From: Cephalotrichum gorgonifer
Taxonomy: Eukaryota > Ascomycota > Sordariomycetes > Microascales > Microascaceae
Length of the DNA stretch: 64,000 nucleotides
Assembly: GCA_900312665.1 (NCBI GenBank)
Contig: ONZQ02000006.1
Location: 825,981-889,980, forward strand
Direction of reading: 5' to 3'
Made by a program: the position numbers and the translations under genes. Below the pieces are notes generated by a model that had not been told where the DNA came from, searched no databases, and was given only the letters and a program-made list of their open reading frames with translations. Shown here piece by piece: positions 21,914 to 32,360 of this stretch (position 1 is the stretch's first letter; every line of letters starts with the position of its first letter).

Positions 21914-23740
21914 TCAGACGAGGCTATTCTTCTGTCCAAAAAGTCCCGAACGCCTAAGTAACCCAGATAAGCGATTCAGAGTGCCTCTCAACATTGTTTG
22001 TGAGGGGGGAGTTGGGCTATGCTGTTGGGGAGAAGTCACAGAAGCCTCTCCTGAACGTCGAGTCATCTTCATGCCTAGGGGTAGTACCTCGCCATCCTTG
22101 GCCCATCTGAATGAAGAGGCTGGGCCGGTGCCATCAACCCCGAAATCGACCTGGAAGTATGGAGGATCCCATATGGTGAACCTGGCTCGTCGGGCGGACT
22201 CGTCATACTCCAGACCCCACTCAAACGTGTCATGGTGAAGATGGCGAAGCTCGTAGACCTGGGAGTCCTTCCCTTGAAAAGCGAGCTCCAAGGTGTCGTT
22301 CTTGCTGGGATGCTTGCGGATCTCGATAAGGAAGTTGCCCACATCGTTGTAGTATCCACCGGTGTATGCCTCCGGGGGCCGCATTCTGCCAGGGTGCTTC
22401 TCCTCTCTAGTCTTGTCGAATCCAGCCATCATCGACGCCACGTTGGCGAGCTTCCTCCGCCTACTTTCCTCGGCTAGCCCCACGTACTCAACGCTGTCGG
22501 AGAAGCCGAACAAGGCCGACACGTAGGCTTGTGCTATCCAGTCAGCAGCGTCATTCAGCGGGATCGAGTTGGTGAGGACAACCACGGCGGAGCGAGTTTT
22601 AGGGAAGAGGAACAGTGCCGAGTAGTAGCCAAATGCGGCACCTTGGTGGTAGTACGCCATCATGGGGAGGGAATCGAGACCGAGGACCGGGAGCTCGTGC
22701 ACGTCGAACAAGCATGCGTTGTCGCCCTGGAGGCCCACCACGCCGGGAAGCTGGGTGCGGATCCAGCCCATCCCGTAGAACCTGTAGTCTCGAGACGGGC
22801 TGTCTAGAGGCGCCTGGTTGCTCAAGAGCGTCCGGACGTTCTTCAGCGGCGACGATTCAGGGTCTCGCTCGGCACCGAGAACGGCCTTAGCGTAAGAGAG
22901 CAAGTCGTTGACAGTAGAATACAAGCCCCCAGCCGATTCGAAGATACTGTCCTTGAAGACAAGACGTCGAGGAAGCCGAAAGACGGTGCCGTCTGAAAGT
23001 GCCGCGTGCGCGTCGGCGAAGTCACTTTCTTCGTTAACGTTGGGATTTATGGTCGTATTCTCGAGAGCAAGCGGGCCAAGGACAGCTTCCTGGAGGTACT
23101 CATGGAAGGGCTTCCCGGAGAGCTTCTCGACGACGGCGCCAGCCACGCTGTATCCCCAGTTATTGTACAAAGACTGGTGGCGGATTGGCGCAATGGTGTC
23201 GAGACTCCCCACGGAGGGTATTAGCTCGGCCCGGGGGAGGAGAAATTCCAAATCGCCCTGAGAAGCGATGGACATGTCGCCGTTAAGTCCCGTTCTGTGA
23301 GAGAGGAAGTCCTTGATTGAAACCAAGCCTCGCAGGCGGTCGTCCTTTGGGTTGTACTCCGGGATGACTTCCTCGAGAAGGGACGACCATGTAACGTCGG
23401 ACTGCTCATCGAAAAGCTTCCCCAGGCTCGCGGCGACGAAGCTCTTGGTCAGCGAGCCGATCCCATAGCTGGTGTTAGCCGTTGGCTGTCGCGTCTTGTC
23501 CAGATCCAGGTAGCCAAAGCTCTCAGTCAACAAGATCTCATCCTGATGGAGGACGCCGATGGATGCTGAGGGCACGCCTGAAATATCACAGATCTGGTTG
23601 ACGATAGCAGCCATCTTCACAAGGCGGTCGAGGGCTGTTGACGACTTCATGCCGTCGGCAATGGCTTGGGTCCTAGCCCTGCGGATGAGCCCAGATCGAC
23701 GACGTGTGGATCTGTTAAAGGAGCCATGGAGAAGACACAT
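21914..23740 (-). CDS. Beta-lactamase-fold serine hydrolase (class C / esterase type)
   Basis: A single exon gives 608 aa from 23740, or 578 aa from an alternative ATG at 23650. The second start matches the usual family N-terminus better. The catalytic S-x-x-K is SLTK (96-99 in the longer form) within SYGIGSLTKSF. The second motif Y-x-N is YNN (192-194) within SLYNNWGYSVAG. A third motif probably lies near YYHQGAAFGYYS. A beta-barrel-like C-terminal domain follows (YTGGYYNDVGNFLIEI ...). Fungal members act as esterases or hydrolases and often sit in metabolite clusters; resistance to beta-lactams is not implied. The C-terminal 50 residues are low complexity and probably not part of the domain. 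Confidence 0.88.
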   Translation of the reverse strand: MCLLHGSFNRSTRRRSGLIRRARTQAIADGMKSSTALDRLVKMAAIVNQICDISGVPSASIGVLHQDEILLTESFGYLDLDKTRQPTANTSYGIGSLTKSFVAASLGKLFDEQSDVTWSSLLEEVIPEYNPKDDRLRGLVSIKDFLSHRTGLNGDMSIASQGDLEFLLPRAELIPSVGSLDTIAPIRHQSLYNNWGYSVAGAVVEKLSGKPFHEYLQEAVLGPLALENTTINPNVNEESDFADAHAALSDGTVFRLPRRLVFKDSIFESAGGLYSTVNDLLSYAKAVLGAERDPESSPLKNVRTLLSNQAPLDSPSRDYRFYGMGWIRTQLPGVVGLQGDNACLFDVHELPVLGLDSLPMMAYYHQGAAFGYYSALFLFPKTRSAVVVLTNSIPLNDAADWIAQAYVSALFGFSDSVEYVGLAEESRRRKLANVASMMAGFDKTREEKHPGRMRPPEAYTGGYYNDVGNFLIEIRKHPSKNDTLELAFQGKDSQVYELRHLHHDTFEWGLEYDESARRARFTIWDPPYFQVDFGVDGTGPASSFRWAKDGEVLPLGMKMTRRSGEASVTSPQQHSPTPPSQTMLRGTLNRLSGLLRRSGLFGQKNSLV

Positions 23741-24957
23741 ACATGAGGGCAGGCAGGCTTTTATAGCCTGGCAGTACCTGGTGATGATTGGATTGGGTGC
23801 GAACGTGGGCTATCTGTAGCCTCGGTTTGAGGATTGAAGGGGGGGCTAGTCTGTGTGGGTGGTGTCAGAGGCGTCGATGCCAGGTCTCCACCCCATCGAG
23901 GAGGTGGGGGTAAACGAGAGCTGTGGCACTCGGCGGGCTGACATTGTCATTATTAGTAGTATTCGTAGTATTACTCTGTAGACCTACACCTACACCACCT
24001 TCCCCCCCCCTTCAGGGACTGTGGTTTTGGATGCCTGTGTGGGGTTGAGTCGGGTGCTTCATGCTCCTACCCGGACACCACTTCCAGACCTCTCCCCTCT
24101 CCTCTGTAGTTTTACCTCCATGCAGGTCGCAGCCTACCAGAAGATAACAAGGATTTGAAATATAAAAAGGTACAGTCTACATAATATCATCACACAAATT
24201 TCCATGTAACCAGAGATATATAGCACTAGAAAATGCTTTCTTCAGAGGTACCTACTCCGTACAAGCATCTCCCTTGGCTCCTTCTCCCTTGGTTCCTGCT
24301 CTCCACCTCCATACCAGGCTGCCCCCCTCCCCCCCCCCCCCCCCGGGGCCCAAACTACCCTTTCGCTCCTTCGCAACTCTTGTGCAGCGACGGTACCTTA
24401 CAAAATGATCCGTCGGTGGTATTTCTGACTGACGGACGAGATGTATTAATCACCGCCACGGCCGCCAAGTACCAATTGTAGCCTCTTTGGCGGCCGTGGC
24501 GGTGATAGTCTCGAGGTAATTCATTTTGTACTCAGGAGATGCACATTTGGGTTGCTAGACGTTGTGGAACCAGGCCATGTTGTAAAAAGGCGCTCAGTTG
24601 CTTTCCTGCACGATTACAAGTTTCAACCAATCATTTAAGTGGAGCCTTTTATTTGGGAAACCGACCCTCTACCCCGTTTCCCTCCTGTCTACAATCGATG
24701 CCTTCACAATCTGCTGTGGACAAGGCTTTAAGGGGGACGGGCCCTGGCCTACTTCTACCTCAGGTTACATAGAAATTTGTATGAGAAAAAGGGTATCTAC
24801 ATGCCAATTGGTTATGAGATACATACCCTACCCGACCAAGGAGTAGTAAAATAGCGGGCCTCTCCCCACATGTCTCAACAGCATAAGGTTCATCAAACCT
24901 TATCTGCCCGCTAGCTTGATCTACCGCGTATTCTCCACCTCGGGTGTGGCGATCCCG
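23741..24957. other. Intergenic region containing an inverted repeat
   Basis: These 1.2 kb separate divergent genes. They include a C-rich homopolymer tract near 24330 and a perfect inverted repeat listed separately. No gene is supported. Confidence 0.55.
24399..24530. repeat. Inverted repeat with 20-bp perfect arms and a second outer 10-bp pair
   Basis: ATCACCGCCACGGCCGCCAA (24449-24468) is exactly complementary to 24487-24506, with an 18-nt spacer. Outside it, TACAAAATGA (24399-24408) is exactly complementary to TCATTTTGTA (24521-24530). The nested arms would make a long interrupted hairpin. It lies in a promoter-type interval and could be a MITE relic or a structured regulatory element. 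Confidence 0.85.
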
Positions 24958-26938
24958 ATGGCGGCGGCGGACCAATCCACCTGGACACCAACAGCGATAT
25001 GGTTTGAAGCCGCGTCGCAAAGAGCAGAGGCTTTGGGCCAACTGAGGCCTCGACTAACTTTAAAGAAGATGACGTTCGAGGTCTTCCAGCAGCACCTACA
25101 GGACCTACAAAGGAGACATACGTCCCGGCGCAGTACTCGATGGTTCGGCAGGCTTGCGTCCGTTATCGAACACCTCCGGGCATTCAGCACTGCCATCAGC
25201 GTGTTCACACAATCGAATCCGGAAATCACTTGCCTAGTAAGCCAGCTGTCCTAACCAGTTTCGTATATGTATGGAGGAAAGAGCGGCCTGGGAACGGCGC
25301 TGGACCACGGGCGCGCTAATATAACTCCTCCAGGTCTGGGGGACCCTCAAGATCATCCTCGATGTGAGTGATGACGAGTCGCTCTTATCAATCTATATAT
25401 ATGTGTGTGTGTGTGTGTAGCTAAATTGACTATCTAGGCCGCCTGTGTTGTTTCCGAAACGTTGGAAATGGTGGTAGATATGTACGACAAGATCACACGC
25501 GCCATGCCTCGCTTCTACGAGTACATGGAACTTTTCCCTCGCCGGGAAGGCCTCCAAGATGCCCTCTTCAGAATTTACTGCGCGTACCTGGACTTCTCCA
25601 TGAGCACGGTTAAATTTCTCAACCGTAATGTGTTCGGCAAGTAGTGATCCTGACACTCCTATGGGACTTACACCTGGGAAGGATGATGAGAAGAAAACCC
25701 GCCGTTTGACTAACACCGACTTTCCGCGGACCAGTTCACGTTTTCCTCAGCTTCGTCAGGCTCGGCTTCCTTCAAACGGCATTTAAGGGGGCCGTCAGTC
25801 AGATTCGAGACGCCAGCAAGGAGTTCGACGATGAGACCAAACTAGCACACACCGCCTCAACCATCGAGAACTTTTCGGTGCTCAAGGGCGCATTGAGACA
25901 GCCCTCCCTTCTGTTGGAGCGCTCGAGCACCGTGTTTTCTGTCCCGTGGCAAAAGAATGCCAAGTTCTGCGGAAGACAATCAGAGTTGGCCCAGCTGCGT
26001 AAGTCGCTGATCCCATCGAGCTCGACACAAAAGTCTTGCGTGCTGCACGGTATGGCCGGGATCGGCAAGTCTCAAACAGCTCTCCAGTTTGTTTACCTCT
26101 CCCGAAACGACTTTTCTCACATATTCTGGCTCCCGGCGGAGGATGAGACGGTATTCACAGAAGCCTTTGGGAAGGTTTCTGGGCTGCTCAACCTGGTTGA
26201 TCCGTCGACTCAAAATGTGGATCTCGCACGGCGAGTAGAGCTGGTACGGATCTGGCTCTGCCAAAGTACGTCTGCCAGTCTCGTTAACCATCCCTCGTAT
26301 ACTCTCGTCTTCTAACACTCACTCCGCAGATACCTCTTGGTTGATGATATTTGACAATGCCGAAGCCTCCAATCTTCTCAATAAATACTGGCCTGCTTGC
26401 GACCATGGGTCCATTCTAATCACGACGCAGGATCGGAAGATGACGCACCGCTCATTATCGGAAGTGGAACTTCTCGCGCTCGGGGAGGAGGACGCCTCGG
26501 ATCTTTTTCTTCGTCACTTGCCGAAGGATCTCGGGCTCCGAGAAGAGAGGAAAAAATACAGCCGAGACATATTAAAAGAGGTCAGAGGCGTACCGCTGTT
26601 GCTGGTGGGACTCGCCGGCTACATGGCCGACTCCCAGGCCTCGTTCTCAGATACCCTGCAGGAGATGAGAGATGCGTGGAGCAGAAGCGACAGCATCATC
26701 ATAGGTCTCAATCCTGATTCTGCCACCTTCCAGTACCAACTACCGATCCATATGGCATTCGACGTCTCCGTAAGCAGGCTGCCACCCGTGGCATTGTCCG
26801 TGCTCTACATTATGAGCATGCTTTCTCCAGACAGTATCCATGAGGGCCTCGTGGCCGTTGACCTTCCCGACGAAAGGCTTGGGTTCCTAGGATTCCAGGG
26901 CCAGGCAAGGTGAGTTTGTGTCGCCCGAGGAGAAAAAG

Positions 26939-26974
<36 letters not shown>

Positions 26975-28656
26975 CCTTTGGAGAAGTAGCAGAAATAGCT
27001 GATCTTATTTAGGTTCCGTCGAGAAGTACGAAGTCATCTCGTTACCCGCCACCTTGTTGAAGTTCACCAGCCGGAGAACGCGGCGCCGTTCTATTCGCTG
27101 CATCGTCAACTGCAGTGGAAACTTTTACAAGACCAGGACCGTGACCCCTTGGTCCGCCAAGTCACATTTGATCGAACGGTGGCCTTGATTCGACGAGAAT
27201 TTCCCCGTCTCTCGGAATTCATGATTCCCATGTTTTCGGAATGGGGCTCGTATCAGCAATCTATCGCCCACGTGCTACGGCTTCAGGAGATATACGAAGC
27301 TAGTAGGTCGAAAACGCGACCCATATCCGGCGGATTGGATTTCGCGGAGCTCCTAGCCAGCGCTGGAAATTATCTTTATGAGGTAAGAATCGAGGGACCC
27401 GGGCTGGCTGTGTTGACCACATCCGCAGAGATCTGCGGGGAACTTCGCTCTGCTCTTCAGGGGGGCAAGGATGCTCTAGACGGTTCATCTACATCTACCG
27501 CGACAGATTCCGCAGCTGCCTTGGCCTCACTAGTTAAGCTCGAGGCCACAGCGCTCACTATCTCTTGGGGGATCGTCTCCAACAACCATGGGCTCAGCGG
27601 GGGACGAAAGGCCATGGAGCTCATCACTAGAGTCCTCCATCTTCGCCAGGAACATGTTAAAATGGTGGTCGCTCCTGCTCCTGACGAGGGATTCTACAGT
27701 CGTATACTTCTCTCCAACGCCTACAACGACAATGCATGTCAGCTAATCCATATGCACAAACACGACGAGGCGGAATCCCTCTTGGAGAAGTCTCTTGCTC
27801 TCAAGGATGAGCTTTCGCTGGAGCGTGACATTCCGGCTTTCGAGTACGCTGAATCGAAGAACAACCTGGCATTCGTCCGCATGGGACAAAACCGCGTGGA
27901 GGAAGCGGTGACGGTAAATGAGGAGGCCGTGAGACTGATCAAAGAAGAGGATGGGCACGCAAACGACCACACACGGTTCATCTTCTGTCATGGGGTATGC
28001 CTCGTGAACGCAGGACGGATGGAGGAAGGACTGGAAATCCTCCGAGAAGTGTACAAGGTCCGGGTCGCCACATTCGGCAGGTCGAACAGCCTCACCCTGG
28101 ACAGCACCTTTGCTGTGGCCCTTGTCCTGCATAGGCTCGGCCGGTCCGAGGAAGCCAGGTGCGGGCAGCCCTCCCCCCCAAAAAAATTGAGTGCGATCTC
28201 TCACTTCTGATAGTGCTGACGGCCTATAGTGATGCTGTGGCAGATTGCTTCTTCGACCAGGGCACTACTTTGTGGCCAAGAGAGTGTCGTGCTCGTGCCA
28301 CTTACCTCCGGTCGGTGATTTTGCGGTCACTTGGCGAGGAAGAGAAGGCCGACGAGTTGGGCGCCAGTTCTATTGCGGAACTCCGGTCTCTCTTGTCAGA
28401 ATCGTCCCCGCACATACCTCAGGATTCGGACGACCTTGTGGCTTCACATCCATTCCTGCTCTTCGACTACATTGTACCATATACGACCGGTCGTTTCATC
28501 GCCGCCTGGCCCATCCCAGAAACCATGGCAAATTGGGTACCTTATGAGCGGAGTGAACACCATAAGCTATCTGATACACCCGTATTCCAGACCCGAGTGA
28601 ATTTATTTGCAGGCAGCGTCGCAGGAAGGGATGAGAGCGAGCACTGGAGAATATAG
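24958..28656 (+). CDS. NLR-like STAND protein: DUF7708-type N-terminal domain, NB-ARC, TPR repeats
   Basis: Exons are 24958-25236, 25334-25363 (only 30 nt), 25438-25636, 25735-26265, 26330-26909, 27013-28158 and 28230-28656, giving 1063 aa. Residues ~40-200 resemble the helical DUF7708 domain that heads many fungal STANDs. The NTPase has P-loop GMAGIGKS (275-282), a Walker-B-like WLMIFDNAE, the sensor GSILITTQD and a GxP motif (VRGVPLLLVGLAGYM). The C-terminal third holds tetratricopeptide helices (NAYNDNACQLIHMHKHDEAE, NNLAFVRMGQNRVEEAV). Such proteins control heterokaryon incompatibility or non-self responses. Exon 3 probably ends at a GC donor (GCAAGT). A GT alternative (exon ends 25640, next starts 25751) also keeps the frame and is 4 residues shorter. 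An intron holds a GA microsatellite (26938-26971). Confidence 0.87.
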
Positions 28657-29464
28657 GGAGGCCTGGATGGAACGATGTTGTGATAAGCCTCCACCACAAA
28701 ACTAACGTAATACCTAGATTGTATAGTAGCTCTGCGTTTCATACCCCTGCTTTCTGCCTCCGCTCATCATCTGGTCTGGGCCACTAGCCTGCTTTCACTC
28801 AGAATCTAATGATAAGGAGAGCTTGCTAATGATAATGGCTTAAGAGAAGCCGCACTTTCCCAAAAGGTTTCTTCACTAAGGAAGTATACAGTTTGAGAGT
28901 GAGAGACTGCGACAGTTGAGGTTCCCATGATTTCTGGAGCCTAGGATATGCTTTCCGGAGTTCGTTAATCTGAGCTTGGGTGAGAAACGACGCAGCCTAG
29001 GTATCGATTGCTGGGTTCTTCCTGCTTAAGTAGTGTCACTGTAAGATCTGCCTATTCCCATAGACAGCAATCGTCCTTTGTCCTGGGTATCTGGCCATAC
29101 CGGGGATTGGGATCTTGACGGAGTGACCCGAATCTACTGATATTGGGTCTGTTGGTGTGTGGGATATACAGGACGTGCTGGAGAAGATGTAGTGTAGTTA
29201 CAGAGTGATGTTTCTGATACATGGATTATTTCTGTATATACTGGTGTACTTATTGTATGAGTACACGCCTGCCCGGCGTGGGGGCGATATCCGGCTGTGG
29301 CCCGGTCCAACAGCCAGCCCCACCTTCCGGCGCTTCTACTTCTACTTCTGGCGCTTAGAAGCGCCGCATTCCTCGCTCCGTCTTGGGATTATAACCGCCA
29401 TTGAAAGTCCATTCCAAACAACAAATTGAAGGAAACCCAACTGGTTGTCGACAAACGCTCCAAA
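28657..29464. other. Intergenic region with a short hairpin
   Basis: No gene is supported in these 808 bases. An 11-bp perfect inverted repeat (CGGCGCTTCTA at 29328-29338, complement at 29356-29366) lies about 100 bp before the next start codon. Confidence 0.5.
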
Positions 29465-30430
29465 ATGACTACAAATACAGGCGCTGGACAGCGCCGCGCA
29501 TGGCGCCCACCAGTATTGACACCCTGGCAACGATTTAAACGCAATCCAGCCTTCTTCCTAGCACAATATCTCTACTAGAGAACATACATATCCTCGCCTC
29601 CGACACCCTCGCCCTATTCACTTCCGGTATCGATAGTCTGTGTATCGGATACCCACACGACCCAGCCTGCCGTTCCCGACGGCGACCTTCTCCTCCACGC
29701 CGGCGACCTGACTAACACCGGCTCATTCGAAGAGCTGCAAGCCCAAATAGACTGGCTCAAGAGCCTACCGCACGAGCACAAGGTCGTCATCGCCGGAAAC
29801 CACGACCTACTCCTGGATCCCGCCTACGTAGATCGATTTCCCGACCGCATCTACGAGGGCGACGGCACGTCGCGGAGCGACCTCGACTGGGGCGGCGTCA
29901 TTTACTTGAACGATTCGTCTGCTCGTCTCCAGTTCCGCAACGGCCGCTCGCTCACAGTGTATGGGTCGCCGTGGACGCCGCTCTGCGGGAGTTTCGCCTT
30001 CCAGTACCCGGACGTCAGGACCGTTTGGCCAAATAAGATACCTCCGGATACCGAGGTCTTGCTCACCCACGGGCCGCCCAGGGGCCATCTGGATGAAGGG
30101 GGGAAGGGATGTCCTCAGCTCCTCCGGGAGATCTGGCGAGCGAGACCACGGCTGGTTGTATTCGGCCACATCCACCCGGGGCATGGGACGGAGCATCTCG
30201 AGTACAACGGGGTCCTAAGGGCGTATGACGGGGTGATGGCGGGGGACAAGGGACTGCTGGCCGTCTTCCTCATGGCGTGCCAACTGGTGGGTGGGTGGCT
30301 ATGGAGCGCGTTGACCCTTCGTCAGACGAAACGCCGCGGAACTTTAGGTGGAACGACGTTGGTAAATGCTGCGGCGGTTGGTGGTCGGATGAACGAGGTA
30401 CAACAGCCGGCCATTGTCGTCTCGATTTGA
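29465..30430 (+). pseudogene. Calcineurin-like metallophosphoesterase with an in-frame TAG at codon 38
   Basis: From ATG 29465 the frame runs without intron to the stop at 30430 except for one TAG at 29576-29578. Metal-binding motifs of the family are in order: SDTH, GDLTNTG, GNHD, THGPP and GHIHPGHG. The N-terminus before the stop (WRPPVLTPWQRFKRNPAFFL) reads as coding, and no splice pair removes the stop while preserving frame. Family members are small soluble phosphodiesterases. Possible explanations are a nonsense mutation, readthrough or a base error. A shorter product would have to start downstream without an obvious ATG. The ~60 residues after the last motif include a hydrophobic stretch and look less conserved. 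Confidence 0.65.
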
Positions 30431-30590
30431 CGTTCGGGCTGAAGGGTCTCGCGCAGGATTGCATGTTGAACTTTGGCCAGTTGTTTGCCTAGGCAAACTA
30501 TCCAGCGCAATCCTAGCGGGATAAGCATGAATGAAGAGGCACCGTAAAGGGTACGAGGGGACCCTATGAAAATACGCCCGTAATATAAAC

Positions 30591-30623
30591 ATTAAAAATT
30601 ACCTCTCATTAAAAATTACCTCT
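30591..30623. repeat. Tandem 17-bp repeat
   Basis: ATTAAAAATTACCTCT occurs twice in a row, starting at 30591 and 30608, in the shared 3' intergenic region. Confidence 0.8.
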
Positions 30624-30662
30624 AGCACAGATATAGAGTACAGAAGTCACACACAGCGCATG

Positions 30663-32360
30663 TTAATACAAGTACCTGAACCCCCTGCGCGGCCTATCAG
30701 CCTGTGCGGCCGCCGTGTCTCCGGAAGCCACACCTACTGAACTGACGACCGCCTCTTCTCGGTCGAGCCTCTGGTTCTCGGCGCGCAGGTAGAACCGTAG
30801 GGCCAGGGCGCAGAGGATCGCGAAGCCGAAGACGGCGATCTCGATGGCGAAGGACTTGACGTAGAGAGGCCCCCAGCGCTGAGGCCACATGTAGGAGCCC
30901 GGGATGCTGCCAATGTTTCCCATAGCGTTGACGATGGCGATGGCGGCGGCCTTCTTGGCGGCGGGGCGGGGGATGGTGTTGGATATCCACGCCAGTGTCA
31001 CGAAGCCCGAGGCGTAGCCGGCTGGAAAGGGAGGTTAGCGGGCCTGGTGTTAATGGAGCACGGAAGTAAGAACGGAGTAGGGGGAGGGGGGGGGCGGGCG
31101 TACTCGTCATCAGGAACATGGAGACGTAGCGGGGCGCAGTGGCAGTGGTAGTTACGGAGATGACGTAGCCGACGATGCAGACCAGCGCCGGGACGAAGTA
31201 GTGGAGGAAGCGCTCGCCCGTGTAGTCAGCGTGCCAAGCGTTCGGGAGGGAGACGAGTATGGCGAAGATCCAGGGGGGAGCGGTCAGAAGGAGGGTAGTC
31301 GTGGTGTTGTAGCCGAGGGCCTGGGTGATGGTTGGGAAGAAGAAGGAGAACTATAGCGTAGTTAGTAGGCGCTTTTGGTATCTGGCAGACTGACAGGCTG
31401 ACAGGGGAAGATGCGAATGAGAGGAAGAAGAGGAAGAAGAAGAAAACTTACGCTCAGTCCCATGATGGTCGCGTGGTAGGTGAGGCCTAAGAGCCAGACC
31501 TTGGGATCCCTACACGCCATCCTGAGGCCCTCCAAGGCCGAGACCTCGTCGTCTTTCCCCTCGCCCTCGATGTCCTCTGCGCCCGCGTCTACCGCGAGTC
31601 TGCCGATCGCGATCCTCTTCTCCTCCGCCGTCAGCCAGCCCGTGGTCTGCGGGTAGTCCGGCAGGACCAGAACAGCCCCGCCCGCGACCGCGACAGTAAC
31701 GGCCCCCTCAATAATGAGGAGCCACCTCCACGCCGCGAGGCCCATCACGCCCTGCATGTCCGTCAGAATCCCCGCGGCGATGAGCCCGCCGAAGGCCTGC
31801 GCGGCCATGTTCCCCGCGTTGAGGACCGTGACGCGCAGCTGCATCTCGCGCCTGGTGTACCACCGTGACAGGAAGTACAGGCTGCCCGGGAAGAAGCTGG
31901 CCTCGACGCACCCGAGGAAGAAGCGGCACAGTATGGCGCCCCTAGCGCCCCTCACCGATCCGGTAGCGGCGGAGATGAGGCCCCATGCCGCGACGCACGA
32001 GCAGAGGTACCAGCTCGGTCGGCGGACGGCGGTGAGAATCATGTTGGAGGGGACCTGCATGGCGACGTAGCCGACAAGGAGGATGGAGATGCAGGTCTGG
32101 TACTCCACGTCGGTGAGGCGGAGGTCGGCCTCGAGGCCGCGGAGGCGCGCGGCGGCGAAGTTGCTGCGGTCGATGAAGTTGAGGATGAAGAGGAGGATCA
32201 TGACGGGGAAGATGAGCAGGTCTAGCCTGCGCACGAGGGCCTTCTCGGCCGCCGGGTTCCAGGTCGGGGCGGAGGTCGCGAAGGGGGGGCGGCCAGTCTC
32301 GTCCGGCGGTGTGGAGACGGGATCGTCGCCCGAGAGGGGAGCGGCCTTTTCGTCGCCCAT
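30663..32360 (-). CDS. MFS transporter, anion:cation symporter (allantoate/nicotinate-type) family
   Basis: Exons are 32360-31452, 31350-31104 and 31021-30663, with junction phases 0 and 1, giving 504 aa. The N-terminus is hydrophilic. The first transmembrane helix ends in the family signature FILNFIDRSNFAAARL, and the second loop has the MFS-type YVAMQVPSNMIL. GCVEASFFPGSLYFLSRWYTRREMQLR is typical of TNA1/Dal5-like symporters. The second half has the expected six helices, including NTIPRPAAKKAAAIAIVNAMGNIGSIPGSYMWP. The proteins import organic acids, vitamins or peptides with protons through the plasma membrane. The substrate here is unknown. The convergent neighbour is the metallophosphoesterase. 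Confidence 0.9.

Noticed and set aside
21914..23740. Interpretation of the beta-lactamase-fold gene as an antibiotic-resistance gene
   Set aside because: Fungal members of this fold are mostly esterases or hydrolases. The motifs shown do not imply beta-lactam hydrolysis.
25400..25420. TG dinucleotide run as a regulatory element
   Set aside because: It is a simple microsatellite inside an intron, just ahead of the acceptor.
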